Source: Flavobacterium agrisoli (GTDB lineage Bacteria > Bacteroidota > Bacteroidia > Flavobacteriales > Flavobacteriaceae). From it: a stretch of DNA of 64,000 bases. The DNA lies in assembly GCF_016522065.1 (NCBI RefSeq), contig NZ_JAEHFV010000001.1, forward strand, positions 744,001 to 808,000, written 5' to 3'. Positions within the stretch are counted from its first letter, which is position 1. Each line of letters opens with the position of its first letter. The notes under the pieces were generated by a model. It did not search any database, had not been told where the DNA came from, and saw only the letters and a program-made list of their open reading frames with translations. A program made the translations under genes and the position numbers. This document shows, in pieces, positions 1 to 9,497 of the stretch.

Positions 1-945
1 AAAACGGTATTTTTGATAATCGTTCAAAATGATAACTTGCTCCCAATAATTAGCTACTTCAGGTAAATTAAAATAACGGCACAAATACACTAAATTTAGA
101 ATGTCTTTTTGAAAACAAGATCCACCAAACCCAACCGATGATTTTAAAAATTTTGAACCTATACGGCTATCGGTTCCTATTGCCGATGCAACTTCATCAA
201 CATCAGCCTCAGTGGCTTCGCATAATGCAGATAAGGCATTGATTGATGAAATGCGTTGTGCCAAGAAGGCATTGGCTGTTAATTTTGATAACTCAGAAGA
301 CCAAACGTTAGTAGTCAAAATTTGTTTAGGAGATAACCAATGTGCATAAATATCTACTAATGCCTGGATTGCATTTTTGCCACTTTTTGTTTGTTGTCCA
401 CCAATTAAAACTCGGTCTGCGTTTAGTAAATCCTCTATAGCAGTTCCTTCTGCCAAAAACTCAGGATTTGAAAGCACTTCAAAATTTACTCCATTTCCTG
501 TATGATCTAAAATGGTCTGTAAGGTTTTAGCAGTACGTACCGGCAACGTAGATTTTTCAACAATTATTTTATCATTTTTAGCAATTCGAGCAATTTGTCT
601 AGCGCATAATTCTACGAATTTTAAATCGGCTGCCATTCCTTTTCCCTCCCCATAGGTTTTCGTTGGAGTGTTAACCGCAATAAAAATCATTTCTGCCTCT
701 TCTATTGCTTTGTCTACGTCTGTAGAAAAAAATAAATTTCGACCTCTTGCCTCTTCAACTACTTCAGCAAGGCCAGGTTCGTATACAGGTAAATTTTCTA
801 AATTTGAATCATTCCAAGCCGCAATACGAGCTTCGTTTAAATCAACTACTGTTACTTTAATTTCTGGACATTTTAAGGCAATAACCGACATGGTTGGACC
901 ACCAACATAACCTGCTCCCAGACAACATATATTTTTAATTTTCAT
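1..945 (-). CDS. ugd: UDP-glucose 6-dehydrogenase (3' end cut by window edge)
   Basis: It oxidises UDP-glucose to UDP-glucuronate with two NAD+, supplying an acidic sugar donor for surface polysaccharide. Reading from the ATG at 945 gives 315 open codons up to base 1, so the C-terminus lies outside the window. An N-terminal Rossmann motif GAGYVG lies at residues 10-15, the substrate-binding stretch TANAFLAQR is present, and the catalytic cysteine sits in GFGGSCF at about residue 277. The Cys position and the [10 protein letters not shown] wording match the eukaryote-like branch of the family (human Cys276) better than the shorter bacterial Ugd, a comparison made from memory. It is the last visible gene of a minus-strand sugar-nucleotide run that starts at 4611. 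Confidence 0.93.
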   Translation of the reverse strand, partial: MKIKNICCLGAGYVGGPTMSVIALKCPEIKVTVVDLNEARIAAWNDSNLENLPVYEPGLAEVVEEARGRNLFFSTDVDKAIEEAEMIFIAVNTPTKTYGEGKGMAADLKFVELCARQIARIAKNDKIIVEKSTLPVRTAKTLQTILDHTGNGVNFEVLSNPEFLAEGTAIEDLLNADRVLIGGQQTKSGKNAIQALVDIYAHWLSPKQILTTNVWSSELSKLTANAFLAQRISSINALSALCEATEADVDEVASAIGTDSRIGSKFLKSSVGFGGSCFQKDILNLVYLCRYFNLPEVANYWEQVIILNDYQKYRF

Positions 946-994
946 AAACTTATTTTTTAGTAAAGACAAATTGACAACAGTTACTTTTATTCTG

Positions 995-2119
995 TTACTC
1001 GTAATAATTCATAATGGCAAAACCCGATTCTTTTAAAAGTTGTTCTTTGCGCATTAATTGCAAATCCGATTCCATCATTTCTTGAACCAATTCATTTAAT
1101 TCGTACTGGCATTCCCAACCTAATTTGGTTTTGGCTTTGGTTGGATCTCCAATTAACAAATCAACCTCGGTCGGTCTGAAATACTTAGGATCAACCGCTA
1201 AAACTTCTTTTCCAATTAAAAGTTGGTAATCTGGATTGCTGCAAGAAGCCACATATCCTTTTTCTTCAACACCTTCTCCTACAAACTCCAGTTCAACTCC
1301 AACTTCGGCAAAACTCATTCGAACAAATTCGCGAACAGGTGTCGTTTTTCCGGTAGCAATAACCCAATCTTCTGGTTCTTCAGCTTGTAGAATCATCCAC
1401 ATCATGCGTACATAATCTTTGGCATGACCCCAATCACGACGCGCATCTAGGTTTCCTAAATAAAGCTTTTCTTGTAATCCCAATGCAATTCTGGAAACAG
1501 CTCTAGTAATTTTACGTGTTACAAAAGTTTCTCCACGAATAGGCGATTCATGATTGAATAAAATACCATTACAAGCATACATTCCGTAAGCTTCGCGGTA
1601 ATTTACGGTAATCCAATAGGCATACATTTTGGCAACTGCGTATGGCGAACGTGGATAAAATGGTGTCGTTTCGGATTGCGGCACTTCTTGTACTTTACCG
1701 TACAATTCGGATGTAGAAGCTTGGTAAATACGTGTCTTTTTTTCCAATCCCAATAAACGAACGGCATCTAAAATGCGTAGCGTTCCTAAAGCATCAACAT
1801 TTCCGGTATATTCGGGTGTTTCAAACGAAACCGCTACGTGGCTCATAGCCGCTAGATTATAAATTTCATCGGGTTGAATTTCCTGAATTAATCGGGTCAA
1901 ATTAGTACTGTCGGACATATCTCCATAATGTAAAATAAAGTTTCTATCTTCTACATAAGGATCTTGGTACAAATGATCGATACGATCGGTATTGAATAAA
2001 GAAGTACGTCTTTTAAGACCGTGTACCGTATAACCTTTTTCTAATAAAAATTCGGTTAAATAAGCACCGTCCTGCCCTGTTACTCCTGTAATAAAGGCTG
2101 TTTTTTTTGATGAATTCAT
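995..2119 (-). CDS. gmd: GDP-mannose 4,6-dehydratase
   Basis: It converts GDP-D-mannose to GDP-4-keto-6-deoxymannose, the first committed step to GDP-L-fucose. This is an extended short-chain dehydrogenase. The glycine-rich NADP site [11 protein letters not shown] lies near the N-terminus, STSELYG carries the Ser/Thr and Glu of the active site, and [10 protein letters not shown] supplies the YxxxK pair. I prefer the ATG at 2119 ([12 protein letters not shown]), which puts the Rossmann strand right at the N-terminus; an in-frame ATG at 2143 would add eight residues. Length (374 aa) is typical. It lies 95 bases before fcl on the same strand, which performs the next step. Confidence 0.95.
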   Translation of the reverse strand: MNSSKKTAFITGVTGQDGAYLTEFLLEKGYTVHGLKRRTSLFNTDRIDHLYQDPYVEDRNFILHYGDMSDSTNLTRLIQEIQPDEIYNLAAMSHVAVSFETPEYTGNVDALGTLRILDAVRLLGLEKKTRIYQASTSELYGKVQEVPQSETTPFYPRSPYAVAKMYAYWITVNYREAYGMYACNGILFNHESPIRGETFVTRKITRAVSRIALGLQEKLYLGNLDARRDWGHAKDYVRMMWMILQAEEPEDWVIATGKTTPVREFVRMSFAEVGVELEFVGEGVEEKGYVASCSNPDYQLLIGKEVLAVDPKYFRPTEVDLLIGDPTKAKTKLGWECQYELNELVQEMMESDLQLMRKEQLLKESGFAIMNYYE

Positions 2120-2214
2120 AAGATACGTTTTAGCACAAGGCATTGTATTGCACTATTGCAAAAGTTGAAAATTGGTGTTGTTTCTGATTTTTAAAAAGAT
2201 GCTACAAATGAATT

Positions 2215-3177
2215 TTAATAGCTCTTTTCTTTTAAAGTTTCGATGTTTTTAAGGAACCAATCGTACGTTTTTTGAATTCCTTCTTCTAAATTCACCTGGT
2301 GCTTCCAACCTATTTGGTGCATTTTAGAAACATCTAATAATTTTCGTGGCGTACCATCGGGCTTGTTTTCATCCCAAATAATATTGCCAGTATGCCCCAC
2401 AATTTTTTGGATAGTTGTTGCGAGTTCTTTGATAGTTAAATCTTCGCCTGTACCCACATTATACAAATGCTCTGGTAATTCGTTTTCAAGAGCAAAAACC
2501 ACCGCAGCCGCCAAATCATCTACAAATAAAAATTCGCGCATCGGTTTACCAGAGCCCCAAAGAATAACGGGCGCATTGTTACTGTTTTTAGCTTCGTGAA
2601 ATTTTCGAATCATGGCAGGTAAAACATGCGAACTGCTCAAATCAAAATTATCGTGAATGCCGTACAAATTGGTTGGCATTAAACTCACAAAATCTTTTTG
2701 AAATTGTTTGCGAATGGCTTCGCATAATTTAACTCCAGTAATTTTGGCAACCGCATACCATTCATTAGTAGTTTCTAAAGCCGATGTAAGTAGGTATTCT
2801 TCTTTTAAAGGTTGAGGTGCTAATTTTGGATAGATGCAAGAACTTCCTAAAAAAATAAACTTCTCGACATCTAACTGATGTGCCTGGCTAATTAAATTAT
2901 TTTGAATTTGCATGTTTTCCATCAAAAATTGATATGGAAAATCGTTATTGGCTAAAATTCCACCCACTTTGGCTGCCGCATCAATAATGACATCGGGTTT
3001 TGTTTTTACTAGAAAATCCTGAACTGCTTTTTGGTCTTTTAAATCCAATTCTTGGCTCGAAGCACCTATTAAATTGGTATATCCTTTTTCTGTTAACGTT
3101 CTCCATATCGCGCTACCAACCATTCCTTTGTGTCCGGCAATATAAATTTTAGAATTGATATCAATCATTTTATACAT
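2215..3177 (-). CDS. fcl: GDP-L-fucose synthase
   Basis: It epimerises (C3/C5) and reduces GDP-4-keto-6-deoxymannose to GDP-L-fucose using NADPH. The NADP motif is GHKGMVGSAI near residue 15. GSSCIYP holds the catalytic Ser and Cys region, and WYAVAKITG holds the YxxxK pair. The 320-residue length is normal for Fcl/WcaG. The start at 3177 (MYKMIDINSK) and an internal ATG three codons later are equally plausible. It lies 8 bases after manC and before gmd, so ManC, Gmd and Fcl together make GDP-fucose from mannose-1-phosphate. No phosphomannomutase gene is visible here. Confidence 0.95.
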   Translation of the reverse strand: MYKMIDINSKIYIAGHKGMVGSAIWRTLTEKGYTNLIGASSQELDLKDQKAVQDFLVKTKPDVIIDAAAKVGGILANNDFPYQFLMENMQIQNNLISQAHQLDVEKFIFLGSSCIYPKLAPQPLKEEYLLTSALETTNEWYAVAKITGVKLCEAIRKQFQKDFVSLMPTNLYGIHDNFDLSSSHVLPAMIRKFHEAKNSNNAPVILWGSGKPMREFLFVDDLAAAVVFALENELPEHLYNVGTGEDLTIKELATTIQKIVGHTGNIIWDENKPDGTPRKLLDVSKMHQIGWKHQVNLEEGIQKTYDWFLKNIETLKEKSY

Positions 3178-3185
3178 TTTAAAGA

Positions 3186-4175
3186 TTAAAGTAATGGTGA
3201 AGCAATTGCCTCTAATTGTTGGTAAACGTTTTTGACTTCTTGCGAATTTTCTTTTTGTAAAACCATTAAGGCATCATCTGTATAAATCAGAATGCAATTT
3301 TTTACTCCGATAAAAGTGGTGTGTAACGATGTTCCGATAACAATATTTTTGTTGGCATCAACCGGATGGTTTTTTTGCACTAAATATTCATAAACCGACT
3401 CGAATGAGCCTAAATCGGACCATTCAAAACGGGTAGGAACAACTTTAATCGTTTTACTTCGTTCCATCACAGCATAATCGATACTTATAGAAGGAATTAA
3501 AAGCGAAAGTTCAAAATTCAAAAAGCCGTTTTTATTTGATTCCCAAGCCAATTTAGCTGTTTCATAAACTACCGGTTCTTGTGCTTGCAATTCGGCTAAA
3601 AATTTACTGGCTTTAAAACAAAACAAACCACTGTTCCAAAAATAATTTCCCGATGAAAGATATTCCCTTGCTGTTTTAAAATCGGGTTTTTCATGAAAAG
3701 CAATTACATTTTCCTCTTCAAATTCTATATAACCATAACCTGTTTCGGGCTTTGTAGGTTTGATGCCAAAAGTCACCAAATAATCATCTTGCGCTAAGGC
3801 AATGGCTCTTTTTAAAGCTGCTTCGTATAATTCGTCCCCTTCAATAATATGATCGGATGGTGTAATGAGTAAAATATCATCGGGATCCGAAGCAAAGGCT
3901 GCAAAGGCAATTGCAGCTGCCGTATTTCGAGGAACTGCTTCGACAATATGCGTGAATGGTCTATCGAATTTTGACATAATGGTATTACTCATTTTGTAAT
4001 TTTCAATATTTCCAACCACAATCATTTTATCGGCAAGATTTTCATTACGAGCAACGGTTTTCTCAAAAAGCGATTGGCCTTCAAAAAGCGAAATGTATTG
4101 TTTGGGCATTCTTTTTCGGGAAAGTGGCCACAAACGACTTCCTATTCCGCCAGTTAAAACTACATGAGTAACCAT
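3186..4175 (-). CDS. manC: Mannose-1-phosphate guanylyltransferase
   Basis: It makes GDP-mannose from mannose-1-phosphate and GTP, feeding Gmd and Fcl downstream. The nucleotidyltransferase signature GGIGSRLWPLSR followed by MPKQY is at residues 9-27, and further family blocks include VEAVPRNTAAAIA and the EKPD and FWNSGLF segments. At 329 residues it lacks the C-terminal phosphomannose isomerase domain of bifunctional enzymes, so it is the single-function type common in Bacteroidota. The 10-base gap from the upstream cytidylyltransferase and 8-base gap to fcl indicate one transcript. Confidence 0.94.
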   Translation of the reverse strand: MVTHVVLTGGIGSRLWPLSRKRMPKQYISLFEGQSLFEKTVARNENLADKMIVVGNIENYKMSNTIMSKFDRPFTHIVEAVPRNTAAAIAFAAFASDPDDILLITPSDHIIEGDELYEAALKRAIALAQDDYLVTFGIKPTKPETGYGYIEFEEENVIAFHEKPDFKTAREYLSSGNYFWNSGLFCFKASKFLAELQAQEPVVYETAKLAWESNKNGFLNFELSLLIPSISIDYAVMERSKTIKVVPTRFEWSDLGSFESVYEYLVQKNHPVDANKNIVIGTSLHTTFIGVKNCILIYTDDALMVLQKENSQEVKNVYQQLEAIASPLL

Positions 4176-4185
4176 ACCTTTATTT

Positions 4186-4611
4186 TTAAATTACTTTTAA
4201 TAGTTCTCTTTGGTACACTTCGTGACGCAAATTAGTGCTCGAAAAACGGTGGTCTCTACTATTAAAATAAAGTTCGATACCTTTTTCTTCACAATAACTT
4301 CTGCCGGTAAAATCTCTGTCTTTGTATTCATCGCCAACAATGCGAATATCAATGGCAAATGATTTTAAAATATCTTCTAAATCTTGCTCGGTAGCATAAG
4401 GAACAATTTCGTCAACAAACTTACAAGCCTTTAACTGTATGTATCGTTCTACTACGGTTTGGGTTGGCTTGTTTTTGTTTGGACGATCAAGAGTAGGATC
4501 AGTTTGTAAGCCTACAATTAAATAATCGCAATGTAATTTTGCTTCTTCTAACATTTTTACGTGACCTGCATGTAGCAAATCAAAAGCGCTAAAGGTAATT
4601 CCAGTTCTCAT
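4186..4611 (-). CDS. Glycerol-3-phosphate cytidylyltransferase-like protein (TagD-like)
   Basis: This is a 141-residue nucleotidyltransferase of the cytidylyltransferase fold. The HxGH nucleotide-binding motif is HAGH at residues 14-17 and an SSTNLR stretch near the C-terminus matches the family ISSTxxR motif. Relatives transfer CMP to glycerol-3-phosphate or AMP/CMP to sugar phosphates for envelope polymers. The exact substrate cannot be read from sequence. It is the first gene of the sugar-nucleotide run, so a role in activating a building block for the same polysaccharide is inferred from context. It lies beside a large gene-free gap that should hold the operon promoter. Confidence 0.8.
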   Translation of the reverse strand: MRTGITFSAFDLLHAGHVKMLEEAKLHCDYLIVGLQTDPTLDRPNKNKPTQTVVERYIQLKACKFVDEIVPYATEQDLEDILKSFAIDIRIVGDEYKDRDFTGRSYCEEKGIELYFNSRDHRFSSTNLRHEVYQRELLKVI

Positions 4612-5129
4612 TTGTTTACTTTTTTAAATTAATAAATGATTTAATATTTAAGATTGACTAATCTGTAAATGGTATCAAAATGATACTTTGTTAAGCTTAT
4701 TTTTAGGGCTTTTTTTGCAATTTGGATAGGGGTTCCCCGTGAATAGTTGCATTTTAACTACTCAAAAAAGAAATAAAAAAAGTAAGAAATTAAACTTTAG
4801 GTCTTCTCTTTTTCATTAAGATGATTTCCTTTTATTCTACTTAAAATTGAAATCGAACACTTAAAAACAGAACTTATCCTGCTATGTTAATTTATGTTAA
4901 AATTATAAGAATACTTTAAGTCAAACCCTTCAATTTAGTAACTAAATAACCTAATTAAGGACTTTTAGCTACAAAACACACAACGCAGCTCCATTTTCTG
5001 AAGTAAATTGAATGATTAAATACCTATATAATATTATAGCATATTTATGATTATAAAGATGCAGTAGTTAATAATAATATGTAAGAAAAAATCAAATTAA
5101 ATTTTACCAAACAATTAAATTATAAGAGT
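4612..5129. other. 518-base gene-free gap between divergent polysaccharide genes
   Basis: There is no plausible gene in either strand. The gap separates the minus-strand sugar operon from the plus-strand UpxY-like gene and so must contain both promoters, but I found no clean TAnnTTTG element for either. A small inverted repeat (GTATCA-AAA-TGATAC) lies at 4672-4686. A relatively GC-rich patch near 4725-4740 (AGGGGTTCCCCG) is itself close to palindromic and stands out from the AT-rich surroundings. Confidence 0.5.
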
Positions 5130-5600
5130 ATGAAATGGTATGTTGTATACACCAAACCTAAATGGGAAAAAAGAGCGGCAGATCAATTAAGTAAAATAAA
5201 TATTAATTGTTATTGCCCAGTTATTAAAAAAGTGCAACAACGTTCGGATAGGAAAGTGAAAGTTGAGGTTCCTTTGTTTAGTCATTACATTTTTGTACAA
5301 TTGGCAGAAAAAGACCGAAACAAAGTATTTCATTCACCTGGAGTTGTCCGCTATTTGTTTTGGCTTGGCCGACATGCGATTGTAAAAGACCATGAAATTG
5401 AAACCATAAAAGAATGGTTGGATACTAGCGATACGGCTTCAGAAATTTCGGTTATGCAGTATCAAATTGGAGATCGAATTCATTTGAATTCAGGACCGTT
5501 TTGCCATCAAAATGCTGTCGTAAAAGATATAACCAAAACCCACTATGTTTTAATTTTAGAAACCTTAGGTTATGTTTTAAAAGTAAAACATAAAGCATAA
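5130..5600 (+). CDS. UpxY-like transcription antiterminator (NusG N-terminal domain)
   Basis: This 156-residue protein begins MKWYVVYTKPKWEKR, the hallmark start of the NusG N-terminal (NGN) domain, which occupies roughly residues 1-100. PLFSHYIFVQL and PGVVRYLFW are further NGN blocks. The last 45 residues correspond to a short KOW-like end. NusG binds the RNA polymerase clamp; specialised paralogues (UpxY in Bacteroides, RfaH in enterobacteria) stop early termination in polysaccharide operons. The neighbouring sugar genes support that role. Unlike Bacteroides UpxY it is followed immediately by a terminator and runs opposite to the sugar operon, so it would have to act in trans. Confidence 0.85.
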   Translation: MKWYVVYTKPKWEKRAADQLSKININCYCPVIKKVQQRSDRKVKVEVPLFSHYIFVQLAEKDRNKVFHSPGVVRYLFWLGRHAIVKDHEIETIKEWLDTSDTASEISVMQYQIGDRIHLNSGPFCHQNAVVKDITKTHYVLILETLGYVLKVKHKA

Positions 5601-5602
5601 AA

Positions 5603-5628
5603 AAAGTGGGATTTTTAAATCCCACTTT
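5603..5628 (+). terminator. Intrinsic terminator of the UpxY-like gene
   Basis: A hairpin with a stem of up to 12 bp (AAAGTGGGATTT and its complement) starts two bases after the stop codon and is followed by a modest T-rich run. It isolates the antiterminator gene as a single-gene transcript. Confidence 0.85.
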
Positions 5629-5704
5629 CTTACTTTGGTTATTTGTTTTTGAGTTTTGTTTTTTCTTCTTCTATTACTAAAATTGTTTACAATTTTGTTT
5701 CTTT

Positions 5705-5908
5705 TTAATTTTCAAGTTGAAATATTTGACTTTTTTTAATTCCTAAAATTTTCACCAATTGATCTAATTTTGAGATTTTGAGATCAACTTTACCATTTTC
5801 GATACTTTCGTATTTCTTGACACTTATTTCCATTTGAATTGCAATATATTCAGATGGCAGATTATTTAATAATCGGTACTCTTTAATTTTTGAATAGTAA
5901 CTTTCCAT
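5705..5908 (-). CDS. Small XRE-family helix-turn-helix regulator (1)
   Basis: This 67-residue protein is almost entirely a Cro/C1-type HTH domain: IKEYRLLNNLPSEYIA, then MEISVKKYESIENGK, then a third helix DLKISKLDQLVKILGI. The pattern LxxxxxxxxIExGKxDLxxSKL is typical of this fold. It has no effector or protease domain. It is clearly similar to the regulator directly upstream (5993-6229), sharing the order YVA/YIA, E-x-G-x-VDL and SKL. Targets are unknown. It could regulate the adjacent polysaccharide locus or only itself. Confidence 0.8.
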   Translation of the reverse strand: MESYYSKIKEYRLLNNLPSEYIAIQMEISVKKYESIENGKVDLKISKLDQLVKILGIKKSQIFQLEN

Positions 5909-5992
5909 AGTGCTTTTTATTAAATTTTACTTTTAAAAACCTAAACATCAATTATTTACTGTAACGTTTTTAAAACCAAATAATTGTACGTT

Positions 5993-6229
5993 TTAATTAT
6001 TTTCTTTTTCGTTAAAAAAAAGGGATACATTAAATTTGAATATAAAGTCGGTTGATACTTGTAATACTTTCGCGATTTCAATTAACTTCGATACAGTCAA
6101 ATCCACATCTCCTCTTTCAATTTTGCCATAACCGCTGGTACTCATATGCAATTCGGCGGCAACATATTCTCGTGTTAGATTTTTTAATTCTCTAATTTTT
6201 CGAATGTTTTCATAGACTTGGTACTTCAT
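5993..6229 (-). CDS. Small XRE-family helix-turn-helix regulator (2)
   Basis: This is a 78-residue Cro/C1-type HTH protein. Helices 1-2 are IRKIRELKNLTREYVAAEL, the recognition helix region is MSTSGYGKIERGDVDL, and TVSKLIEIAKVL follows. It is a paralogue of the 67-residue regulator 84 bases downstream. It has the usual small C-terminal extension but no other domain. A -7-like TAAATTTG on the minus strand (6360-6367) lies 130 bases upstream and could be its promoter. The function beyond DNA binding is not known. Confidence 0.82.
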   Translation of the reverse strand: MKYQVYENIRKIRELKNLTREYVAAELHMSTSGYGKIERGDVDLTVSKLIEIAKVLQVSTDFIFKFNVSLFFNEKENN

Positions 6230-6591
6230 AAAAAATCATTTATGCATTATTGCTATTTCTATTGTTAAATCATTGTTATTCTTACTTTAAAAACATTGAA
6301 AAATTATTAGTGTTTTCAATATTTATGTAAGAATCTTTCTAATTATGAATCGAATGTACCAAATTTAATAAATGATTTTCAATAAATTAGACCAAGTGTA
6401 TGTAAAATCCGATAAAATACAAACGGAAAAAAATTACAACGTTTTCGTAAAATGGAAATTATGATAGAATGCTTCAAACGGAATTTAAAGCAGGTAAATT
6501 TCTGACAAAAAAAAGAGAAGCTACTTTAAAAAAAGGCTTCTCTTCACTTATTTTTACAAAATTTAAACTACAATTCTACATCAAAAGTGAA
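6230..6591. other. 362-base gap between the XRE regulators and the secreted-protein operon
   Basis: No gene is seen. It holds a possible promoter element for the XRE gene (minus-strand TAAATTTG, 6360-6367) and, near its right end, the terminator of the beta-helix operon (6505-6544). The remainder is featureless AT-rich sequence. Confidence 0.5.
6505..6544 (-). terminator. Intrinsic terminator of the beta-helix operon
   Basis: Read on the minus strand, a 9-bp stem AAGAGAAGC/GCTTCTCTT (6513-6521 with 6536-6544) is followed by a run of T residues at 6512-6507. It lies about 50 bases after the stop codon of the beta-helix gene. Confidence 0.85.
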
Positions 6592-8748
6592 TTATTGTGT
6601 TACCAAAAATTGCGGATAAGGAGCAGGTGATTCATTTATTAGCACGGTAGGCACATTATCTTTTACGTTTACTAACATTTTACTTAATGAAGGATTGGCT
6701 AACAAAGAACTATTAACGAAAATACTTTGATTTTGACCAAAATTTCTCAAAACATTTCCTTTTACTGTTGAATTTAAAATACTATTAACCATATTACGCT
6801 GTCCTGTTGATGAATAAACAGGAATATCATCCATCAAATTACAACCTTCAAAAAAACTACCCTGTGCACTAACAATAGCATCGGTTGTCTTATTATTATA
6901 GAAATTACAGTTGTATAACGATAAAGCCGACCCACTAAGAATATTAAGACCTTTATGATTAGTAAAATCGCAATTAGCAATAATTGGTGTAACTAGATTT
7001 ATAGTATTAAAAGCTAAATCATTACCATCAAATTTACAATTAATCCATGCACACAAATAATCTCCTCTTGTTGCCCTCATAGAAACTGCTGTTTCACAAT
7101 TAATAAATTGCCCACCATAAAAAACAGTTTTATCTACATAACCGTATTCTTCTCCTGCCATATTGGGATTAGGATCTTGAAAAAAACCTATTTTACAATT
7201 TATAAAACTTAAATGATCAAAAAAACAATTATCAAATCCGGTGTTTCTATACAAGTGTATCCCATATTTTTGATCTCTAAAAGAAACGTATTTTAAATTC
7301 GTAAAGGCTATTAGCTTAATTTCATCAGGTGAATAAACTCCTATACTTCCTCCTTGAAGAGTTATATGAGACAGTAAAAAATCGTGACTCCCATTATCTG
7401 AATCCACTAATGTAATTAAAGGAAAAGTATCATCAATACCAACGATAACTGTCTTACCTGTTCCTTTTCCTATGATCCCTTTTGTTCCATCAACTGTTAA
7501 ATTTAGAGTAGACTTAATGTAAAAAACTCCTTCAGGTAATTCTGCAATACCTTTTTTATCTATAAGGTTTTGTATATAAGCAGTGCTATCTGGTTTATCT
7601 TTACTATCGGTTCTCCAATTTAAACCTAAAGGATCTGGTATTAATTCCCAATTTGGTCTTGACCAAGGATTGTATTGTGTTCCAACTATTTTTTTTGAAA
7701 TTATATTTTTTGCGTTATTATTAAGTATATCATTTTTACCATTAAATTTATACTGAATTTCATGATCTTTATCAATGTTAGCCAAAAAATCATATCCTAA
7801 AACATTTCCTTCTTTTCGAATATAACTTCCATTACCATTAATCATAAGAACATTTGTTTTAGAAGAAAAAACATCGGTAGGAAAACTCAAAAATTTATTA
7901 ACAAAATACATTTCATCAGTTTCAATATCAAAAGATGGAGTTCTAACAGCTGAATAACTGTTTCCTCCTCCAAAATCTGATATTTTTATGCTTCCCATAT
8001 TTCTAGCAAAAAACATAGATTTTGTTCCTTCCCCTTCTAAATTCCATGCTTCAGCATCTATACCTACAAAATTGACTGATTTTAAATTATCCAGTTCCGT
8101 TGCATCCCCATGTGGTTGTAAAAAATTTGTTTGCAAATGAACATTTCCATAACTTGGAGTTACTGAATTACCTTTCATTATAAGTTGATTTGAGTGAGCT
8201 TGAATTTGGTGCCTTATAATTTTATTATTTCTGAAAAATCCTGATTGACTGCAATCAAAATTTATTCTCCCCATAAAATTTACTATAGTTGAGTTTTCTA
8301 ACATAAAATTAGTTCCTTGTAAAATCGCCCATTTTATAGTTTTAAAAGTGCAATTTGAAATGACATTTCCTGATTCAAACTTTATAATTTTACTTTGTGG
8401 CAACAAATCTTCTAAATGTACATTTTGACTTCCAGCAGCAATGGTGATATTGGAAACTTTCGTAAGTGAAGGATGTCCATATAGCTTTTGGTTGCTTTTC
8501 ATTACAATATCTACTCCCGAATAATCCCCTTTTTCTAGGCGTACAGAACCATAGGTATCTAATGCTTGTTGAAGAGTAGCCTTTTTGGTTATAGGCAACA
8601 AATACGCATTAAAATAGTCAATTTCTTCTTGTTGATTATCAACACCCTTTTGGGCTTCGGTTGGTTTTGGAGCTTGATTAACTGCATATTGATAATTTTG
8701 AGAAAAACCTATAGCAGAAAAAAGCATTAAAAAAAGCAATTTTTTCAT
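6592..8748 (-). CDS. Secreted right-handed beta-helix (tailspike/pectate-lyase-like) protein
   Basis: This 718-residue protein has a clear signal peptide (MKKLLFLMLFSAIGFSQ). From about residue 60 it shows short imperfect repeats rich in N, G, F and I, with runs such as FINCKIGF, FINCETAV and LYNCNFYNN that are the turns of a parallel beta-helix. Two helix blocks are separated near residue 370 by a stretch (NWRTDSKDKPDSTAYIQNLIDKKG) resembling the start of a pectate-lyase-3 or tailspike domain. No catalytic residues can be assigned. There is no type IX C-terminal sorting domain, so export beyond the periplasm is unclear. Its ATG shares one base with the stop codon of the upstream gene, indicating translational coupling. 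Confidence 0.75.
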   Translation of the reverse strand: MKKLLFLMLFSAIGFSQNYQYAVNQAPKPTEAQKGVDNQQEEIDYFNAYLLPITKKATLQQALDTYGSVRLEKGDYSGVDIVMKSNQKLYGHPSLTKVSNITIAAGSQNVHLEDLLPQSKIIKFESGNVISNCTFKTIKWAILQGTNFMLENSTIVNFMGRINFDCSQSGFFRNNKIIRHQIQAHSNQLIMKGNSVTPSYGNVHLQTNFLQPHGDATELDNLKSVNFVGIDAEAWNLEGEGTKSMFFARNMGSIKISDFGGGNSYSAVRTPSFDIETDEMYFVNKFLSFPTDVFSSKTNVLMINGNGSYIRKEGNVLGYDFLANIDKDHEIQYKFNGKNDILNNNAKNIISKKIVGTQYNPWSRPNWELIPDPLGLNWRTDSKDKPDSTAYIQNLIDKKGIAELPEGVFYIKSTLNLTVDGTKGIIGKGTGKTVIVGIDDTFPLITLVDSDNGSHDFLLSHITLQGGSIGVYSPDEIKLIAFTNLKYVSFRDQKYGIHLYRNTGFDNCFFDHLSFINCKIGFFQDPNPNMAGEEYGYVDKTVFYGGQFINCETAVSMRATRGDYLCAWINCKFDGNDLAFNTINLVTPIIANCDFTNHKGLNILSGSALSLYNCNFYNNKTTDAIVSAQGSFFEGCNLMDDIPVYSSTGQRNMVNSILNSTVKGNVLRNFGQNQSIFVNSSLLANPSLSKMLVNVKDNVPTVLINESPAPYPQFLVTQ

Positions 8749-9488
8749 TATTGTCCTGATATGATATAAGAGTTAGTTCCGGTTTTGCGTAACATTCCAA
8801 ATCTTACATTTCCTGTTTCACTAGTAAAGATAGCACTTCCATTTAAATTATAATTCAAATTAACTCCAGATGAGGCTTTTATAGTTAAAATAGCACCGTT
8901 ATGTGCTTCGAGATTTATTGTATCACCCACTAACATGCTTCCAAAATCGGGAGTTAAGGTTAAAGTAGAAGATGTAGTACATTCGATAGTATTATTTATA
9001 TCGGTACTTGCCATATTTCTAGACGCTTTTACCGAAATAATAGCTGCTCTGCTTGTTCCTCCTGTTGATCCGCCTATTAATCTTTCTGCTGTTTTAGCAT
9101 GCAGCGCATAGGGCACACTTAAAAGTTGTGTAGAACCAATGATATTATAACTGCTTCCCCCCTTTACATCTACTTGTGTTTCGATAAAATAAGGTCCTTT
9201 TTCCCAAGCTATTTTACTAAAATCGCCTGTAATTACGGATCCCGTACCAATTTCAAGAGAAACCAATCCGTTACTATTGGTCGTTTTAAAATGCGTTTCT
9301 TGGTATACAATAATACCCGAAGTACTACCTTGCAGTACACTTATTTTCATACCAATTTTTGAGCTGACAACTAAGCTATTATCTTGAGCACGTACAATAG
9401 CTTGATAACTCATTTTTTCGGGAGATTGAGCTACTAACTTAGGTGCTAATGCGAAAAGTAAAATTAAAAGGGCAAATGCTTTTTTCAT
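8748..9488 (-). CDS. Secreted tail-fibre-like protein
   Basis: This is a 246-residue protein with a signal peptide ending LVAQ. Residues 25-135 match a Bacteroidota N-terminal unit I know from collagen-like or tail-fibre-like exported proteins: MSYQAIVR, KISVLQGS, YQETHFKTTNSNGLVSLEIG, GPYFIETQVD and QLLSVPYALHAKTAE. The C-terminal 90 residues (GDTINLEAHNGA, FTSETGNVRFGMLRK, YIISGQ) look like a short beta-structured tip. Function is not known. It lies between a type IX sorting-domain protein and a beta-helix protein in one operon and overlaps the latter by one base, so the two probably act together at the cell surface. Confidence 0.7.
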   Translation of the reverse strand: MKKAFALLILLFALAPKLVAQSPEKMSYQAIVRAQDNSLVVSSKIGMKISVLQGSTSGIIVYQETHFKTTNSNGLVSLEIGTGSVITGDFSKIAWEKGPYFIETQVDVKGGSSYNIIGSTQLLSVPYALHAKTAERLIGGSTGGTSRAAIISVKASRNMASTDINNTIECTTSSTLTLTPDFGSMLVGDTINLEAHNGAILTIKASSGVNLNYNLNGSAIFTSETGNVRFGMLRKTGTNSYIISGQ

Positions 9489-9497
9489 TGTATATTT

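Noticed and set aside
668..910. An open frame on the plus strand inside the UDP-glucose dehydrogenase gene
   Set aside because: It is antisense to a gene with clear catalytic motifs and its translation is low in complexity with no domain.
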